A stretch of DNA of 62,278 nucleotides from an uncultured Ruminococcus sp. (lineage in GTDB: Bacteria; Bacillota; Clostridia; Oscillospirales; Ruminococcaceae), in NCBI GenBank assembly GCA_900541495.1, contig UQKC01000006.1, forward strand, positions 1-62,278. The letters run 5' to 3'. The notes below the pieces were generated by a model, which saw only the letters and a list, made by a program, of their open reading frames with translations, did not search any database and was not told where the DNA came from. This document shows, piece by piece, positions 23,975 to 32,388 of the stretch. Positions within the stretch are counted from its first letter, which is position 1. Each line of letters starts with the position of its first letter. Position numbers and translations under genes: made by a program.

Positions 23975-26584
23975 TTAAAGCGAACTGCAAAGTTCTTTAA
24001 GGAACTGTTTTGCCTCTTCGCCGCTGAATTCATCTGCGTTGGTCTTTCTCAATCTGTCAAGGATAATTTCGTCGTTCATCGCGCCGAAAGATATTTGCAG
24101 GTCATTGTCATCGTTTTTATGCTGTTTTTCGGCAGCCTTTTCTCTTTCCATTTCGGCGAGTATCTCTTTTGCACGGTTCAGAACCTTGTTAGGAAGTCCT
24201 GCAAGCTTGGCAACTTCGATACCGTAGCTGTCGTCAACTCCGCCGGGAACTATCTTTCGCAGGAAACGTATATCCTCGCCTATTTTCTTGACAGCAACGC
24301 TGTAATTCTTCACGCCGTCAAGCTGATCTTCAAGCTTTATAAGTTCGTGATAATGCGTTGCAAAAAGCGTTTTGCAGCCGAGCACACGCTGATTTGCAAT
24401 ATACTCTGCGACCGCAGTTGCAATGCTTATTCCGTCAAAAGTCGAAGTTCCTCTTCCGACTTCATCGAGGATAACAAGGCTCTGCTTGGTTGCATTTTTG
24501 AGAATATCAGCAACTTCGCTCATTTCGACCATAAACGTAGACTGACCTGCTGTAAGGTCGTCCGATGCGCCTACACGCGTGAATATCTTATCAACAATAG
24601 TTATCTTCGCTCTTTTCGCAGGGACGAAGCAGCCTATCTGCGCCATAAGTGTTATAAGCGCGACCTGACGCATATATGTCGATTTACCCGACATATTAGG
24701 ACCGGTGATTATCTGCATACGGTTGCTGTTCATATCGAGATATGTGTCGTTCGGAACGTAGATCTCATCTTTGAGCATAAGCTCTACAACGGGGTGACGA
24801 CCGTCCGCGATATCGATAACGCCGTCGATAGCGATATCAGGCTTTGTATATTCATTTTTCAGCGAAACATAAGCGAACGAGCAGAGAACGTCAAGTTGAG
24901 CAACAGCCGAAGCTGTTTCCTGAACACGGGTTATCTTTTCGACAATAAAATCACGGACTTCCGCAAAAATATTTGCTTCAAGCGAAAGAACTTTTTCGTT
25001 TGCACCAAGAATTTCGTTTTCATATTTTTTGAGCTCTTCCGTGATAAATCTTTCGCAGTTTGCGAGCGTCTGTTTTCTGATATAAGTATCGGGAACAAGG
25101 TCATAATAGGACTTTGTAACTTCGATATAGTAGCCGAAAACGCGGTTATATCCGATTTTCAGATTCTTGATGCCCGTTTTATCGCGCTCGCGCTGTTCGA
25201 TCTCATCGATAATGTCTTTTCCGCCGCTGATAATGTGACGAAGATTATCAAGTTCTGCATTAAAGCCGTCCTTGATAACGCCGCCCTCTTTTGCGGTTAT
25301 CGGAGGTTCATCAACAATAGCTCTTTCGACAAGTCCCGAAATGTCTTCAAGGGTATCTATCTTGCTGTTAAGCTCGGTAATAAGCTTTGATGAAAATTCA
25401 CCAAGTATCTTTTTTATCTCGGGGAGCTGCAAAGCTGTCAGCGAAAGTGATTTTACATCTCTCGGAGTTGCTGTCTTGTACATTATTCTTGTCATAAGAC
25501 GCTCAATATCGTAGACCTTTGAAAGCGCATCGGAAAGCTGCTGGCGAAGCACGGATTTTCTGCAAAGTTGCTCGACCGCATCAAGTCGGTTGGTGATTAT
25601 CGCAAGCTTTACAAGCGGCTGTTCAATATAGGATTTGAGAAGACGCTTTCCCATTGAAGTATTGGTATGGTCAAGCACCCATAAAAGGCTGCCTTTCTTT
25701 TCCTTGCTTCGCATCGTTTCGGTAAGTTCGAGGTTTCTTCTCGCAGTATAATCAAGCTCCATAAAGAAGTTGTCATTATAGCGTTTGATCTCAGTGAAGC
25801 GTCCGACAAGTGTCTTTTGAGTGTTGTAGATATAGCCGAAAAGTCCGCATACGCAGTCTGCTTCGGGTGTACCCTCGTGAAGTGATATCTCGTCAAGATC
25901 ATCAACATTAAACTGCTTTAAAACGATATCTTTTTTGCTTGAAATATCGAATTCTTCATCATCAAGAAGCTGAACGGAAACATTCATCTTTGTGCGGATA
26001 AATTCCTGAACATTTTTGTAATCAAGGAATTTTTCGTTGAAAAGAATTTCAACCGGTTCAAAGCGAACAAGCTCGTTGACAACTTCCGCTTCAAGATTTT
26101 TTGAAGTCTTATCGAAAAGATGAACTTCGCCCGTGGATATATCCGCAAAGCAGAGCGCACAGCGTTTGTCCAAAGCATATATCGCTGCAATATAGTTGTT
26201 CTTTGACTCGTCAAGCATATTGCTTTCAGTGACAGTACCCGGAGTAACTATCCTAACGATATCACGCTCAACAATGCCGCCCTTTGCGTCCTTCGGGTCG
26301 GTGAGCTGTTCGCATATAGCGACCTTATAACCTGCATCGATAAGCTTTTTTATGTAAATTTCGCAGGCGTGATAAGGGATACCGCACATCGGCGCACGTT
26401 CGTCAAGTCCGCAGTCACGTCCTGTGAGTGTAAGTTCAAGAACTCTCGAAGCCAAAAGCGCATCGTCAAAGAACATTTCGTAAAAGTCGCCAAGTCTGAA
26501 AAAAAGCAGGAAGCCCTTGCATTTTTCTTTTACGGCGAAATACTGCTTCATCATAGGCGAAAGCTTTTGCATATCAATTTCCAC
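23975..26584 (-). CDS. mutS: DNA mismatch repair protein MutS
   Basis: 869 residues. The mismatch-binding N domain has the Phe-X-Glu motif in GDFYEMFFDDA; the ATPase domain has GPNMSGKSTYMRQVALI (Walker A), VILDEVGRGTSTFDG (Walker B) and ATHYHEL. The best start is GTG 26584: GGAGG lies exactly 8 nt upstream, whereas the ATG at 26599 contains that ribosome site. The next ATG (26572) is 20 nt from it. The tail carries an acidic segment like the beta-clamp/tetramer region. It begins the mutS-mutL-miaA unit; a 12-bp hairpin separates it from the gene before. Confidence 0.96.
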   Translation of the reverse strand: MEIDMQKLSPMMKQYFAVKEKCKGFLLFFRLGDFYEMFFDDALLASRVLELTLTGRDCGLDERAPMCGIPYHACEIYIKKLIDAGYKVAICEQLTDPKDAKGGIVERDIVRIVTPGTVTESNMLDESKNNYIAAIYALDKRCALCFADISTGEVHLFDKTSKNLEAEVVNELVRFEPVEILFNEKFLDYKNVQEFIRTKMNVSVQLLDDEEFDISSKKDIVLKQFNVDDLDEISLHEGTPEADCVCGLFGYIYNTQKTLVGRFTEIKRYNDNFFMELDYTARRNLELTETMRSKEKKGSLLWVLDHTNTSMGKRLLKSYIEQPLVKLAIITNRLDAVEQLCRKSVLRQQLSDALSKVYDIERLMTRIMYKTATPRDVKSLSLTALQLPEIKKILGEFSSKLITELNSKIDTLEDISGLVERAIVDEPPITAKEGGVIKDGFNAELDNLRHIISGGKDIIDEIEQRERDKTGIKNLKIGYNRVFGYYIEVTKSYYDLVPDTYIRKQTLANCERFITEELKKYENEILGANEKVLSLEANIFAEVRDFIVEKITRVQETASAVAQLDVLCSFAYVSLKNEYTKPDIAIDGVIDIADGRHPVVELMLKDEIYVPNDTYLDMNSNRMQIITGPNMSGKSTYMRQVALITLMAQIGCFVPAKRAKITIVDKIFTRVGASDDLTAGQSTFMVEMSEVADILKNATKQSLVILDEVGRGTSTFDGISIATAVAEYIANQRVLGCKTLFATHYHELIKLEDQLDGVKNYSVAVKKIGEDIRFLRKIVPGGVDDSYGIEVAKLAGLPNKVLNRAKEILAEMEREKAAEKQHKNDDNDLQISFGAMNDEIILDRLRKTNADEFSGEEAKQFLKELCSSL

Positions 26585-26624
26585 AGAATAAACCTCCATT
26601 CTTTTCCGATGACAAACTTTAATG

Positions 26625-26655
26625 TGATTGACCTGCCGTTAAAGCAGGTCAATCA
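26625..26655 (-). terminator. 12-bp perfect hairpin between ylbF-like gene and mutS
   Basis: Arms 26625-26636 and 26644-26655, 7-nt loop, in the minus-strand mRNA just after the YlbF-like stop. The following minus-strand bases are CATTAAAGTTTG, a poor T tract, so it may attenuate or stabilise the upstream message rather than end it fully. Confidence 0.5.
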
Positions 26656-26663
26656 GCATTTGA

Positions 26664-27080
26664 TCAGTGGCAGCCGCCGCAGGCAGAACAGTTTCCGCCG
26701 CAGCTGATATTTACTTCTTCGCAGGAACAGGTAAGTGGGTCTTCACCGTTTGCGGAATAGGTAATTATCATATTGATCTGGTTGAGAAGGCTGTCCATAG
26801 CATTTTTAGCCTTGTTGTAGTTTATCATATTTTCGTTCGCCATAATTGTACCGTAAAGTGACTTTATTCCGTCATCGAGTTCGGCAAGGCGTTTTTCGTC
26901 CTTGTTCTCCTTTGAAACCTCCGCATTGAGCTGCATACGCTTCATATTGAACTCATTTATCATGTTCTGAAGCTCTTCATCTTTGTCATTTGCTTCTTTT
27001 GCTGTATAATAAGCAGCATAGCGCTCGTCTTTCTGAATGAGAACACCAAGTTCTCTTGCTTTTTCTATTACATCATTCAT
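26664..27080 (-). CDS. YlbF/YmcA (Ric)-family protein with Cys-rich tail
   Basis: 138 residues. Residues 1-110 are an almost all-helical, heptad-rich YlbF/YmcA domain (QNMINEFNMKRMQLNAEVS). The last ~22 residues hold six cysteines spaced CxC-x6-C-x3-C-x2-C-x2-C. In Bacillus, RicA (YmcA) and RicF (YlbF) form a complex with RicT that carries [4Fe-4S] clusters and directs RNase Y processing; ymcA there lies next to miaB and mutS-mutL. The same position here suggests the RicA role, but the sequence also resembles RicF, so I leave the symbol blank. AGGAGG precedes the ATG. Confidence 0.8.
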   Translation of the reverse strand: MNDVIEKARELGVLIQKDERYAAYYTAKEANDKDEELQNMINEFNMKRMQLNAEVSKENKDEKRLAELDDGIKSLYGTIMANENMINYNKAKNAMDSLLNQINMIITYSANGEDPLTCSCEEVNISCGGNCSACGGCH

Positions 27081-27108
27081 TTTTTAGACCTCCTGAAATG
27101 GTATTTGC

Positions 27109-28470
27109 TTATATTATCTCACCGCTGACTGCCCAATTATACGTCTTGGTGATTTTTACTTTTCTGCGCTGACCGATGAGCGAAGCATCGCCCTTGGCTT
27201 CTACTATGATGAATTCATCGCTCTTGCCGGTGATAAAGCCCTCGTGCCTGCTTTCTGCATCAAAAAGGACTTCAAGTTCATGTCCCATAAAGCGCTTGTA
27301 GTTTTCGGACGAAACTTCACGCTGCGCTGCAAGAAGTTCTGTCATCCACTTGCTTTTGTCCTCATCGCTTGTATTGTCTATCATCTCGGCGGCTCTTGTA
27401 CCGCTGCGCTTTGAATAGATGAACGAGTAGATATTATCGAACTTGACCCTTTCGACGATCTCCTTTGTTTTGAGAAAATCTTCGTATGTTTCATTCGGAA
27501 ATCCGACGATTATATCAGTTGTGAGCGAAAAATCTGGAACTTTGCTGCGAACGTAGTCAACAGTTTCCATATACTTTTCCGCGGTATATCTGCGGTTCAT
27601 CTTTTTGAGGATCTCGTTACTTCCCGATTGGAGCGGAAGGTGAAGGTGCTTGCAGACCTTGTCACATTCAAGGATAGTATCGATAAGTTCGTGTGTGCAA
27701 TCCTTGGGGTGCGGTGACATAAATCTTATCTTGAAATCACCGTCGATCTTATTTATCCTGCGTAGAAGTTCGGAAAAGCTTATAGGTTCATCAAGACCTT
27801 TTCCGTATGAATTTACATTCTGACCGAGGAGCATTATCTCCTTGTAGCCTTTATCGGCGAGCTCGCGGATCTCTTCAAGGATTATTTCGGGATCACGGCT
27901 TTTTTCTCTGCCTCTGACATATGGCACGATGCAGTATGAGCAGAAATTATCGCAGCCGTACATTATCGGGACACCTGTTTTAAAGCTGTTCTGATGAACT
28001 GCCGAAACATTGAGCGGAACTTCTGAATGTTCGTCAGTATCGAATACGAATTTTCGCTTTGTCAGAACGTCATACAGCAAATGCGGCAGTTCGGATAAAG
28101 CGTGTGTACCGAATATAAGATCGACCTGTTTGTAGGTGCTGCGTATCTTGTCAACAGTTTTTGATTCCTGCGCCATACAGCCGCACAGACCTATTATCAA
28201 GTCGGGATTTTTTTCTTTGAGATGTTTGAGTTCGCCTATCATACCATATACCTTGTTTTCGGCGTTCTCACGAACAGCGCAGGTATTGTACAGTATAAGC
28301 TGCGCCGAGTCGGGTTCGGAAGTTATTCCGTAGCCGCAGCTTGAAAGCAAGCCTAAGATACGTTCCCCGTCGCTGACATTCTGCTGACAGCCGAAGCTAT
28401 GTATATAGCAAAGCGGTATTTCGCTGCTTTTGCTGATAAGCTCTTTAACTTTTTCTATATATTCGGTCAA
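27109..28470 (-). CDS. miaB: tRNA-2-methylthio-N6-dimethylallyladenosine synthase
   Basis: Radical-SAM methylthiotransferase acting on i6A37 made by MiaA. 453 residues: N-terminal UPF0004 domain with cluster cysteines (SFGCQQNVSDGE, YNTCAVRENAE, LCGCMAQE), radical-SAM CxxxCxxC in YGCDNFCSYCIVPYVRGRE, and C-terminal TRAM domain (~390-450). The start is TTG 28470: AGGAG lies 10 nt upstream and no ATG is nearby. It has its own promoter (28510-28538) and is followed by the YlbF-like gene after 28 nt. Confidence 0.95.
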   Translation of the reverse strand: MTEYIEKVKELISKSSEIPLCYIHSFGCQQNVSDGERILGLLSSCGYGITSEPDSAQLILYNTCAVRENAENKVYGMIGELKHLKEKNPDLIIGLCGCMAQESKTVDKIRSTYKQVDLIFGTHALSELPHLLYDVLTKRKFVFDTDEHSEVPLNVSAVHQNSFKTGVPIMYGCDNFCSYCIVPYVRGREKSRDPEIILEEIRELADKGYKEIMLLGQNVNSYGKGLDEPISFSELLRRINKIDGDFKIRFMSPHPKDCTHELIDTILECDKVCKHLHLPLQSGSNEILKKMNRRYTAEKYMETVDYVRSKVPDFSLTTDIIVGFPNETYEDFLKTKEIVERVKFDNIYSFIYSKRSGTRAAEMIDNTSDEDKSKWMTELLAAQREVSSENYKRFMGHELEVLFDAESRHEGFITGKSDEFIIVEAKGDASLIGQRRKVKITKTYNWAVSGEII

Positions 28471-28509
28471 AACAAATTCGCTCCTTAAATCTATCTATGG
28501 ACAAATTTT

Positions 28510-28538
28510 ATTATATCACTTTTTTGCTTCGATTGCAA
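28510..28538 (-). promoter_or_regulatory. Promoter of miaB
   Basis: Minus strand TTGCAA (28533-28538), 17-nt spacer, TGA-TATAAT (28510-28515) with an extended -10 TG. About 40 nt before the miaB TTG start. Confidence 0.7.
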
Positions 28539-28571
28539 CTAAAATCGTATAATTTTCACACAGAAAACAAA

Positions 28572-28618
28572 AATGCAGACAAAATGCGCAAACCGAGGTT
28601 TGGCAGATCATCTGCATT
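28572..28618 (-). terminator. Terminator-like hairpin after the Cys-rich gene
   Basis: Outer 8-bp stem (28572-28579 with 28611-28618) and an inner CAAAC/GTTTG hairpin, followed on the minus strand by TTTGTTTTC. It lies 39 nt after the stop of the 25-cysteine gene and before the miaB promoter. Confidence 0.6.
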
Positions 28619-28656
28619 GAGTTTAATGTTCAAGACAATTATTGTCAGAATACTCT

Positions 28657-29478
28657 TTAATCGCTGTCACAGTCGCATTTTTTCTTTTCGTTCTTATCGC
28701 AGCAGCCATATTTCGTAGCATCTGATGAAGGCTGTGGGAAGAACTGTTCTGACGGAAATTCGAGCTTATCGAAAACATCACACGGCGATTCGCCCGTGTC
28801 GGTCAGTGAGCAATCCTTGCACGGTATGCAGTAATCATACGCAGGAACGATGATCGATACCGGACGTGAAAGCTGGATTATCGAGAAAAGTCCGAGCGAA
28901 ACAGTAAGTACACGTTCGCACGGCTTGGGGTCTTCCTCGCAAGGCTGGCAGCAATGCGGAGGATAGGGCTTCTTGCAAGCCAATTTCGTATCAAGTGCGA
29001 TCGGGTCAAGCACACGGACTGTTGCTTTCGGCATACTTGCAGCATCATTGCAGCAGGTGCACTCATTACATTCAACGTCAGTCGGGAAAAGATCCTGATC
29101 GCTTGTAAAGATCTTGGATGTACCCTCGCTGCCGTAGAGAATTACCCTCTTGTTCCACAAAGCTGTTCCGCAGAGTATCGTTCCTGCCTGATTTTTGCAG
29201 AAACCCTGTGTGAAAGCTTCAGCTGTGATCTTGAAACGATAAGTAATATCAACTGCATAGAAACCGTTTTTGAAAGGAACGGGATCAACTGAAATGCAGG
29301 TGACTTCAACTTCTGCGCAGCGTGTTCGCACGATGTCCATTTCATCTGTGATCGGCGCAGAATCCTGCGTGAGAGTTATCGGCAGATCGTATATGCAGTC
29401 ACGGTCGGAGCAGCTGTCGAAGATCCGCTGAACATCAACGCATACTGCTTCTTTAAAGCAGTCATTCAATTCGCTCAT
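28657..29478 (-). CDS. Conserved-looking cysteine-rich protein, function unknown
   Basis: 273 residues with 25 cysteines and no signal peptide or membrane segment. Cysteines come in clusters: FDSCSDRDC near the start, CNECTCC in the middle, HCCQPCEEDPKPC, then YCIPCKDC and a CC...CDCD tail. Between them lie beta-rich stretches (FYAVDITYRFKITAEAF; RVLTVSLGLFSIIQ). I do not recognise a named family. The Cys pattern could bind metal or form a cross-linked structural layer such as a spore coat, but no spore motif supports that. AGGAGG is 6 nt upstream; the message has a structured leader and its own terminator. Confidence 0.75.
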   Translation of the reverse strand: MSELNDCFKEAVCVDVQRIFDSCSDRDCIYDLPITLTQDSAPITDEMDIVRTRCAEVEVTCISVDPVPFKNGFYAVDITYRFKITAEAFTQGFCKNQAGTILCGTALWNKRVILYGSEGTSKIFTSDQDLFPTDVECNECTCCNDAASMPKATVRVLDPIALDTKLACKKPYPPHCCQPCEEDPKPCERVLTVSLGLFSIIQLSRPVSIIVPAYDYCIPCKDCSLTDTGESPCDVFDKLEFPSEQFFPQPSSDATKYGCCDKNEKKKCDCDSD

Positions 29479-29499
29479 AAAAAACCTCCTGTAAATAAT

Positions 29500-29626
29500 A
29501 TTTAAGCAAATCTAATTGCTTCGGGAGTTCTCTAAAACCGATACACGCAGCCGCATATTTTGTGGCAGAGGGTTATAGAGGTCCCCTTCCATACATATTA
29601 TTCACAGAAGGCTGAAAAGGTTACTT
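29500..29626 (-). ncRNA. Structured RNA or leader between hisE and the Cys-rich gene (6S-like candidate)
   Basis: On the minus strand a CCTTC/GAAGG-type hairpin is followed by a long stem (29571-29580 with 29530-29539, 9 of 10 pairs, closed by GGGA/TCCC). Then comes AAGCAA/TTGCTT (29504-29521). The 5' AAGTAA (29621-29626) can also pair with the last TTGCTT, closing the whole element. A TATAAG box (29629-29634) lies just upstream. A ~120-nt closed, bulged rod like this resembles 6S RNA; it could instead be the 5' leader of the Cys-rich gene. Family membership is not proven. Confidence 0.35.
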
Positions 29627-29637
29627 ATCTTATAATT

Positions 29638-29976
29638 TTATGAATTTTTATCGGTGGTATGGAATGTTTTGAGGTTGCCGATCTTTTCGTTGCGCTCGGA
29701 AAGGACCTTTTCAACGTCGCTCCATTCAAGTCCCTGATTAACACAGAGAACCATAACGTGATAAATAAGGTCGTTTATTTCGTTCATAAGCTCATCGTTG
29801 TCACCGTTTTTTGCAGCTATAACAGTTTCTGTAGCTTCTTCGCCGACCTTTTTGCAGATCTTATCAACACCTTTTTCGTAAAGGTAGCAGGTATAGGATT
29901 TTTCGGGCGCATTACCCTCGTCAAAAGCCTTTTTGCGAAGCTTTAAAACTTCAAATATTTCTTCATAAACTGTCAT
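29638..29976 (-). CDS. hisE: Phosphoribosyl-ATP pyrophosphatase
   Basis: 112-residue MazG-fold enzyme of the second histidine step (phosphoribosyl-ATP to phosphoribosyl-AMP). Helical motifs KKVGEEATETVIAAKNGD and EINDLIYHVMVLC carry the metal-binding acidic residues. It is separate from hisI rather than fused, with a 4-nt ATGA overlap. Last gene of the his operon; no strong terminator directly follows, instead a structured region. Confidence 0.95.
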   Translation of the reverse strand: MTVYEEIFEVLKLRKKAFDEGNAPEKSYTCYLYEKGVDKICKKVGEEATETVIAAKNGDNDELMNEINDLIYHVMVLCVNQGLEWSDVEKVLSERNEKIGNLKTFHTTDKNS

Positions 29977-30395
29977 GTTCGGTTTCCTTTCTTTTCGTTT
30001 AAATTTATAAGTTTCATTGTATCCATATCAAGCTCGCGGTAGTAGCAGTTGTTCGCAACTCCGTTATAGCTTGTATGGCAGATATTCCCCTTATCCGGCG
30101 TTACCTGAAAGACGAGAGAATTCTGCTCACAGTTGACAAAAATATGATTAAGTGTGAATGTATTTCCCGATTCTGAACCCTTGAACCAAAGCTGGTTGCG
30201 CGATGTACTCCAGAAAACAGCTTTTTTTAGACGGATAGATTCCTTTAATGCCGCTTCATTTATATAAGCAACGAGAATTACCTCTTTTGTCAGTATATTC
30301 TGAACTGCAACGGGAATTACATGGTTTTCCGATGAAATTTTATTTATCTTTTCCCAGTCGAGCATAAGCTCGTTAGTTTCTTCGATAAGTCCCAT
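29973..30395 (-). CDS. hisI: Phosphoribosyl-AMP cyclohydrolase (divergent)
   Basis: 140 residues. VILVAYINEAALKESI, FWSTSRNQLWFKGSESGN and the zinc region GNICHTSYNGVANNCYYRE identify HisI, which opens the purine ring of phosphoribosyl-AMP. Odd points: the usual DCDxD metal motif reads NCEQN, and the two C-terminal zinc cysteines are 11 apart instead of the common 7. The protein is otherwise of normal length and sits in an intact operon, so it is probably active with altered metal ligands. GGAG is 7 nt upstream of ATG 30395. Confidence 0.88.
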   Translation of the reverse strand: MGLIEETNELMLDWEKINKISSENHVIPVAVQNILTKEVILVAYINEAALKESIRLKKAVFWSTSRNQLWFKGSESGNTFTLNHIFVNCEQNSLVFQVTPDKGNICHTSYNGVANNCYYRELDMDTMKLINLNEKKGNRT

Positions 30396-30417
30396 TTTTT
30401 ACTCCAAATCTGTTTTT

Positions 30418-31179
30418 TTAGGTCGCTCTTACAGGTATATCATGACGGGCAAGTTCTCGCTTGACCTGACCGACAGTAAGCTCCTTATAGTGGAAAAGTG
30501 AAGCTGCAAGAGCCGCCGACGAATTTGTCTTTTCAAATACTTCTGTAAAATGTTCAAGCTTTCCGCAGCCGCCGCTTGCGATAACGGGTATCTTTACAAC
30601 GCTGCACACTGCATTGAGCATATCAAGGTCAAAGCCGCCCTTTACGCCGTCTGTGTCCATCGAAGTGAGGAGTATCTCCCCTGCTCCGAGTTCTTCTGCT
30701 TTCTTTGCCCATTCAACAGCATCGATCCCCATATCGATACGTCCGCCGTTTATAACGACAGTATAGTGACCGTCCTCGCATTTCTTTGCGTCAATAGCAA
30801 CAACAACACACTGACAGCCGAAAATATCAGCAGCTTCTTTTATAAGCTGAGGATTTTTTACAGCCGCAGAGTTTACCGAAACCTTGTCTGCACCAGCACG
30901 GAGAGTATCACGAAAATCATCTATCGTTCTGATACCGCCGCCGACTGTGAGCGGAACAAAAACTTTCTGTGCTGTTCTGCGTACAACATCGAGCATAGTT
31001 CCCCTGCCCTCGTTCGATGCGGTTATATCAAGGAAAACTATCTCGTCCGCGCCTTGTCTGTCATATTCAGCGGCACATTCAACGGGGTCGCCGACTTCTT
31101 TTATTCCGACAAAATTTATGCCCTTTACTACCTTTCCGTCACGAACGTCAAGGCAAGGGATTATTCTTTTTGCAAGCAT
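30418..31179 (-). CDS. hisF: Imidazole glycerol phosphate synthase, cyclase subunit
   Basis: 253-residue TIM barrel that uses ammonia from HisH to form imidazole glycerol phosphate and AICAR. Catalytic Asp in IIPCLDVRDGKVVKG (residue ~11) and in CVVVAIDAKKC (~130); phosphate loops TVGGGIRTIDDF and VIASGGCGKLEHF. GGGAGG precedes the ATG. Only 15 nt separate it from hisH, where hisA is commonly placed; HisF itself shows no sign of being a fused or dual HisA. Confidence 0.96.
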   Translation of the reverse strand: MLAKRIIPCLDVRDGKVVKGINFVGIKEVGDPVECAAEYDRQGADEIVFLDITASNEGRGTMLDVVRRTAQKVFVPLTVGGGIRTIDDFRDTLRAGADKVSVNSAAVKNPQLIKEAADIFGCQCVVVAIDAKKCEDGHYTVVINGGRIDMGIDAVEWAKKAEELGAGEILLTSMDTDGVKGGFDLDMLNAVCSVVKIPVIASGGCGKLEHFTEVFEKTNSSAALAASLFHYKELTVGQVKRELARHDIPVRAT

Positions 31180-31194
31180 TTTTATATCCTCCCG

Positions 31195-31797
31195 TCAGAC
31201 AAGTTCCGAAAAGTTTTTGAGCATTTTAAGACCTGCTTTGCCGCTCTTTTCGGGGTGGAACTGCGTTCCGATAACATACTTTCCGTCATAAACGAGAGCT
31301 GTTACTTTTCCGCCGTAATCGCAGTAAGCTGCAACGCTGTCATCATCGCATTTGGCAGCATAGGAGTGAACGAAGTAAACATACTCACCCTCGGGAATAC
31401 CCTTTAGAATGGGACATTCCTTGTTATAGATAAGGCTGTTCCAGCCCATGTGCGGAACTGAAAGTTCTTCCCGTTCGATCTTTTCAACGCTGCCCTTTAT
31501 AAGTCCCAGTCCGTCCGTTTCCTCAAACTCATATCCCTTGTCGAAAATAAGCTGCATTCCAAGGCAGATACCGAGGAAAGGCTTTACCTTTGCCTGCTCC
31601 TTTATCGTTGGAACAAGACCGCTTTCATTAAGTTTTTTCATTGCCCAAGGAAAAGCGCCTACACCGGGAAGAATGATACGATCGGCGTTTTCAAGATCCT
31701 TTGCATCTGCCGTAAGTTTATTTTCGATGCCAAGAAAATCAAGCGCATTTTTAACGCTGAAAATGTTTCCTGCACCGTAGTCAACAATTGAGATCAT
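31195..31797 (-). CDS. hisH: Imidazole glycerol phosphate synthase, glutaminase subunit
   Basis: 200-residue class I glutamine amidotransferase that supplies ammonia to HisF. Nucleophile Cys in PFLGICLGMQLIF, His and Glu in GTQFHPEKS, and the interface segment near LPGVGAFPWAM. The start codon follows the hisB stop with no gap; GGGAG lies within the end of hisB, so translation is coupled. Confidence 0.96.
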   Translation of the reverse strand: MISIVDYGAGNIFSVKNALDFLGIENKLTADAKDLENADRIILPGVGAFPWAMKKLNESGLVPTIKEQAKVKPFLGICLGMQLIFDKGYEFEETDGLGLIKGSVEKIEREELSVPHMGWNSLIYNKECPILKGIPEGEYVYFVHSYAAKCDDDSVAAYCDYGGKVTALVYDGKYVIGTQFHPEKSGKAGLKMLKNFSELV

Positions 31798-32376
31798 TTA
31801 CAAAACTCCCTTTGTGGAAAGTACAGCGCCGCCATTCTGCTTTGCTGCGATTTTTAAAGCGTGTGCGCAAGCTTTGAACAAAGCTTCAATTATATGGTGG
31901 TCGTTCTTGCCGTATTTTTCAAGAACGTGAAGTGTAAGACCAGCATTGAAAGCGAAAGCACGGAAAAATTCTTCGGTAAGGCAGTTGTCGAACTGTCCCG
32001 TTCTGTCATCGCTGAAATTTGCATCAAAAACAAGGAACGGGCGGTTGCTGATATCAACGCAGGCAAAGCCGAGAGCTTCGTCCATAGGGATATATGCACT
32101 GCCGTAACGTTCAATGCCGCTCATATCGCCAATGGCAAGCTTGAAAGCCTGACCGAGCACGATCCCGGTGTCTTCAACGGTGTGGTGAGCATCAACGTAG
32201 AGGTCTCCCTCAGCTTTTACGGTAAGGTCAAAGCCACTGTGTACTCCGAGCGCTGTGAGCATATGGTCGAAGAAACCGATGCCCGTTGAAATATCGGTCT
32301 TTCCGTTTCCGTCAAGGTCTATTTTTACATAAATATCGGTTTCGCGGGTCTTTCTTGTGAGTTCTGCTGCTCGCAT
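31798..32376 (-). CDS. hisB: Imidazoleglycerol-phosphate dehydratase
   Basis: 192-residue single-function enzyme (no histidinol-phosphatase domain) converting imidazole glycerol phosphate to imidazole acetol phosphate. Metal-binding repeats DAHHTVEDTGI and KNDHHIIEALFKA are intact, with GFFDHML in the first repeat. A histidinol phosphatase must therefore be coded elsewhere. AGGAGGGG precedes the ATG; 12 nt from hisC. Confidence 0.96.
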   Translation of the reverse strand: MRAAELTRKTRETDIYVKIDLDGNGKTDISTGIGFFDHMLTALGVHSGFDLTVKAEGDLYVDAHHTVEDTGIVLGQAFKLAIGDMSGIERYGSAYIPMDEALGFACVDISNRPFLVFDANFSDDRTGQFDNCLTEEFFRAFAFNAGLTLHVLEKYGKNDHHIIEALFKACAHALKIAAKQNGGAVLSTKGVL

Positions 32377-32388
32377 TTCTGCCCCTCC

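Noticed and set aside
23966..25390. 474-codon open frame on the + strand opposite mutS
   Set aside because: It lies wholly within mutS and yqf-unrelated antisense sequence, has no ribosome site, and its Cys/Phe/Arg-rich translation is the usual shadow of a long gene.
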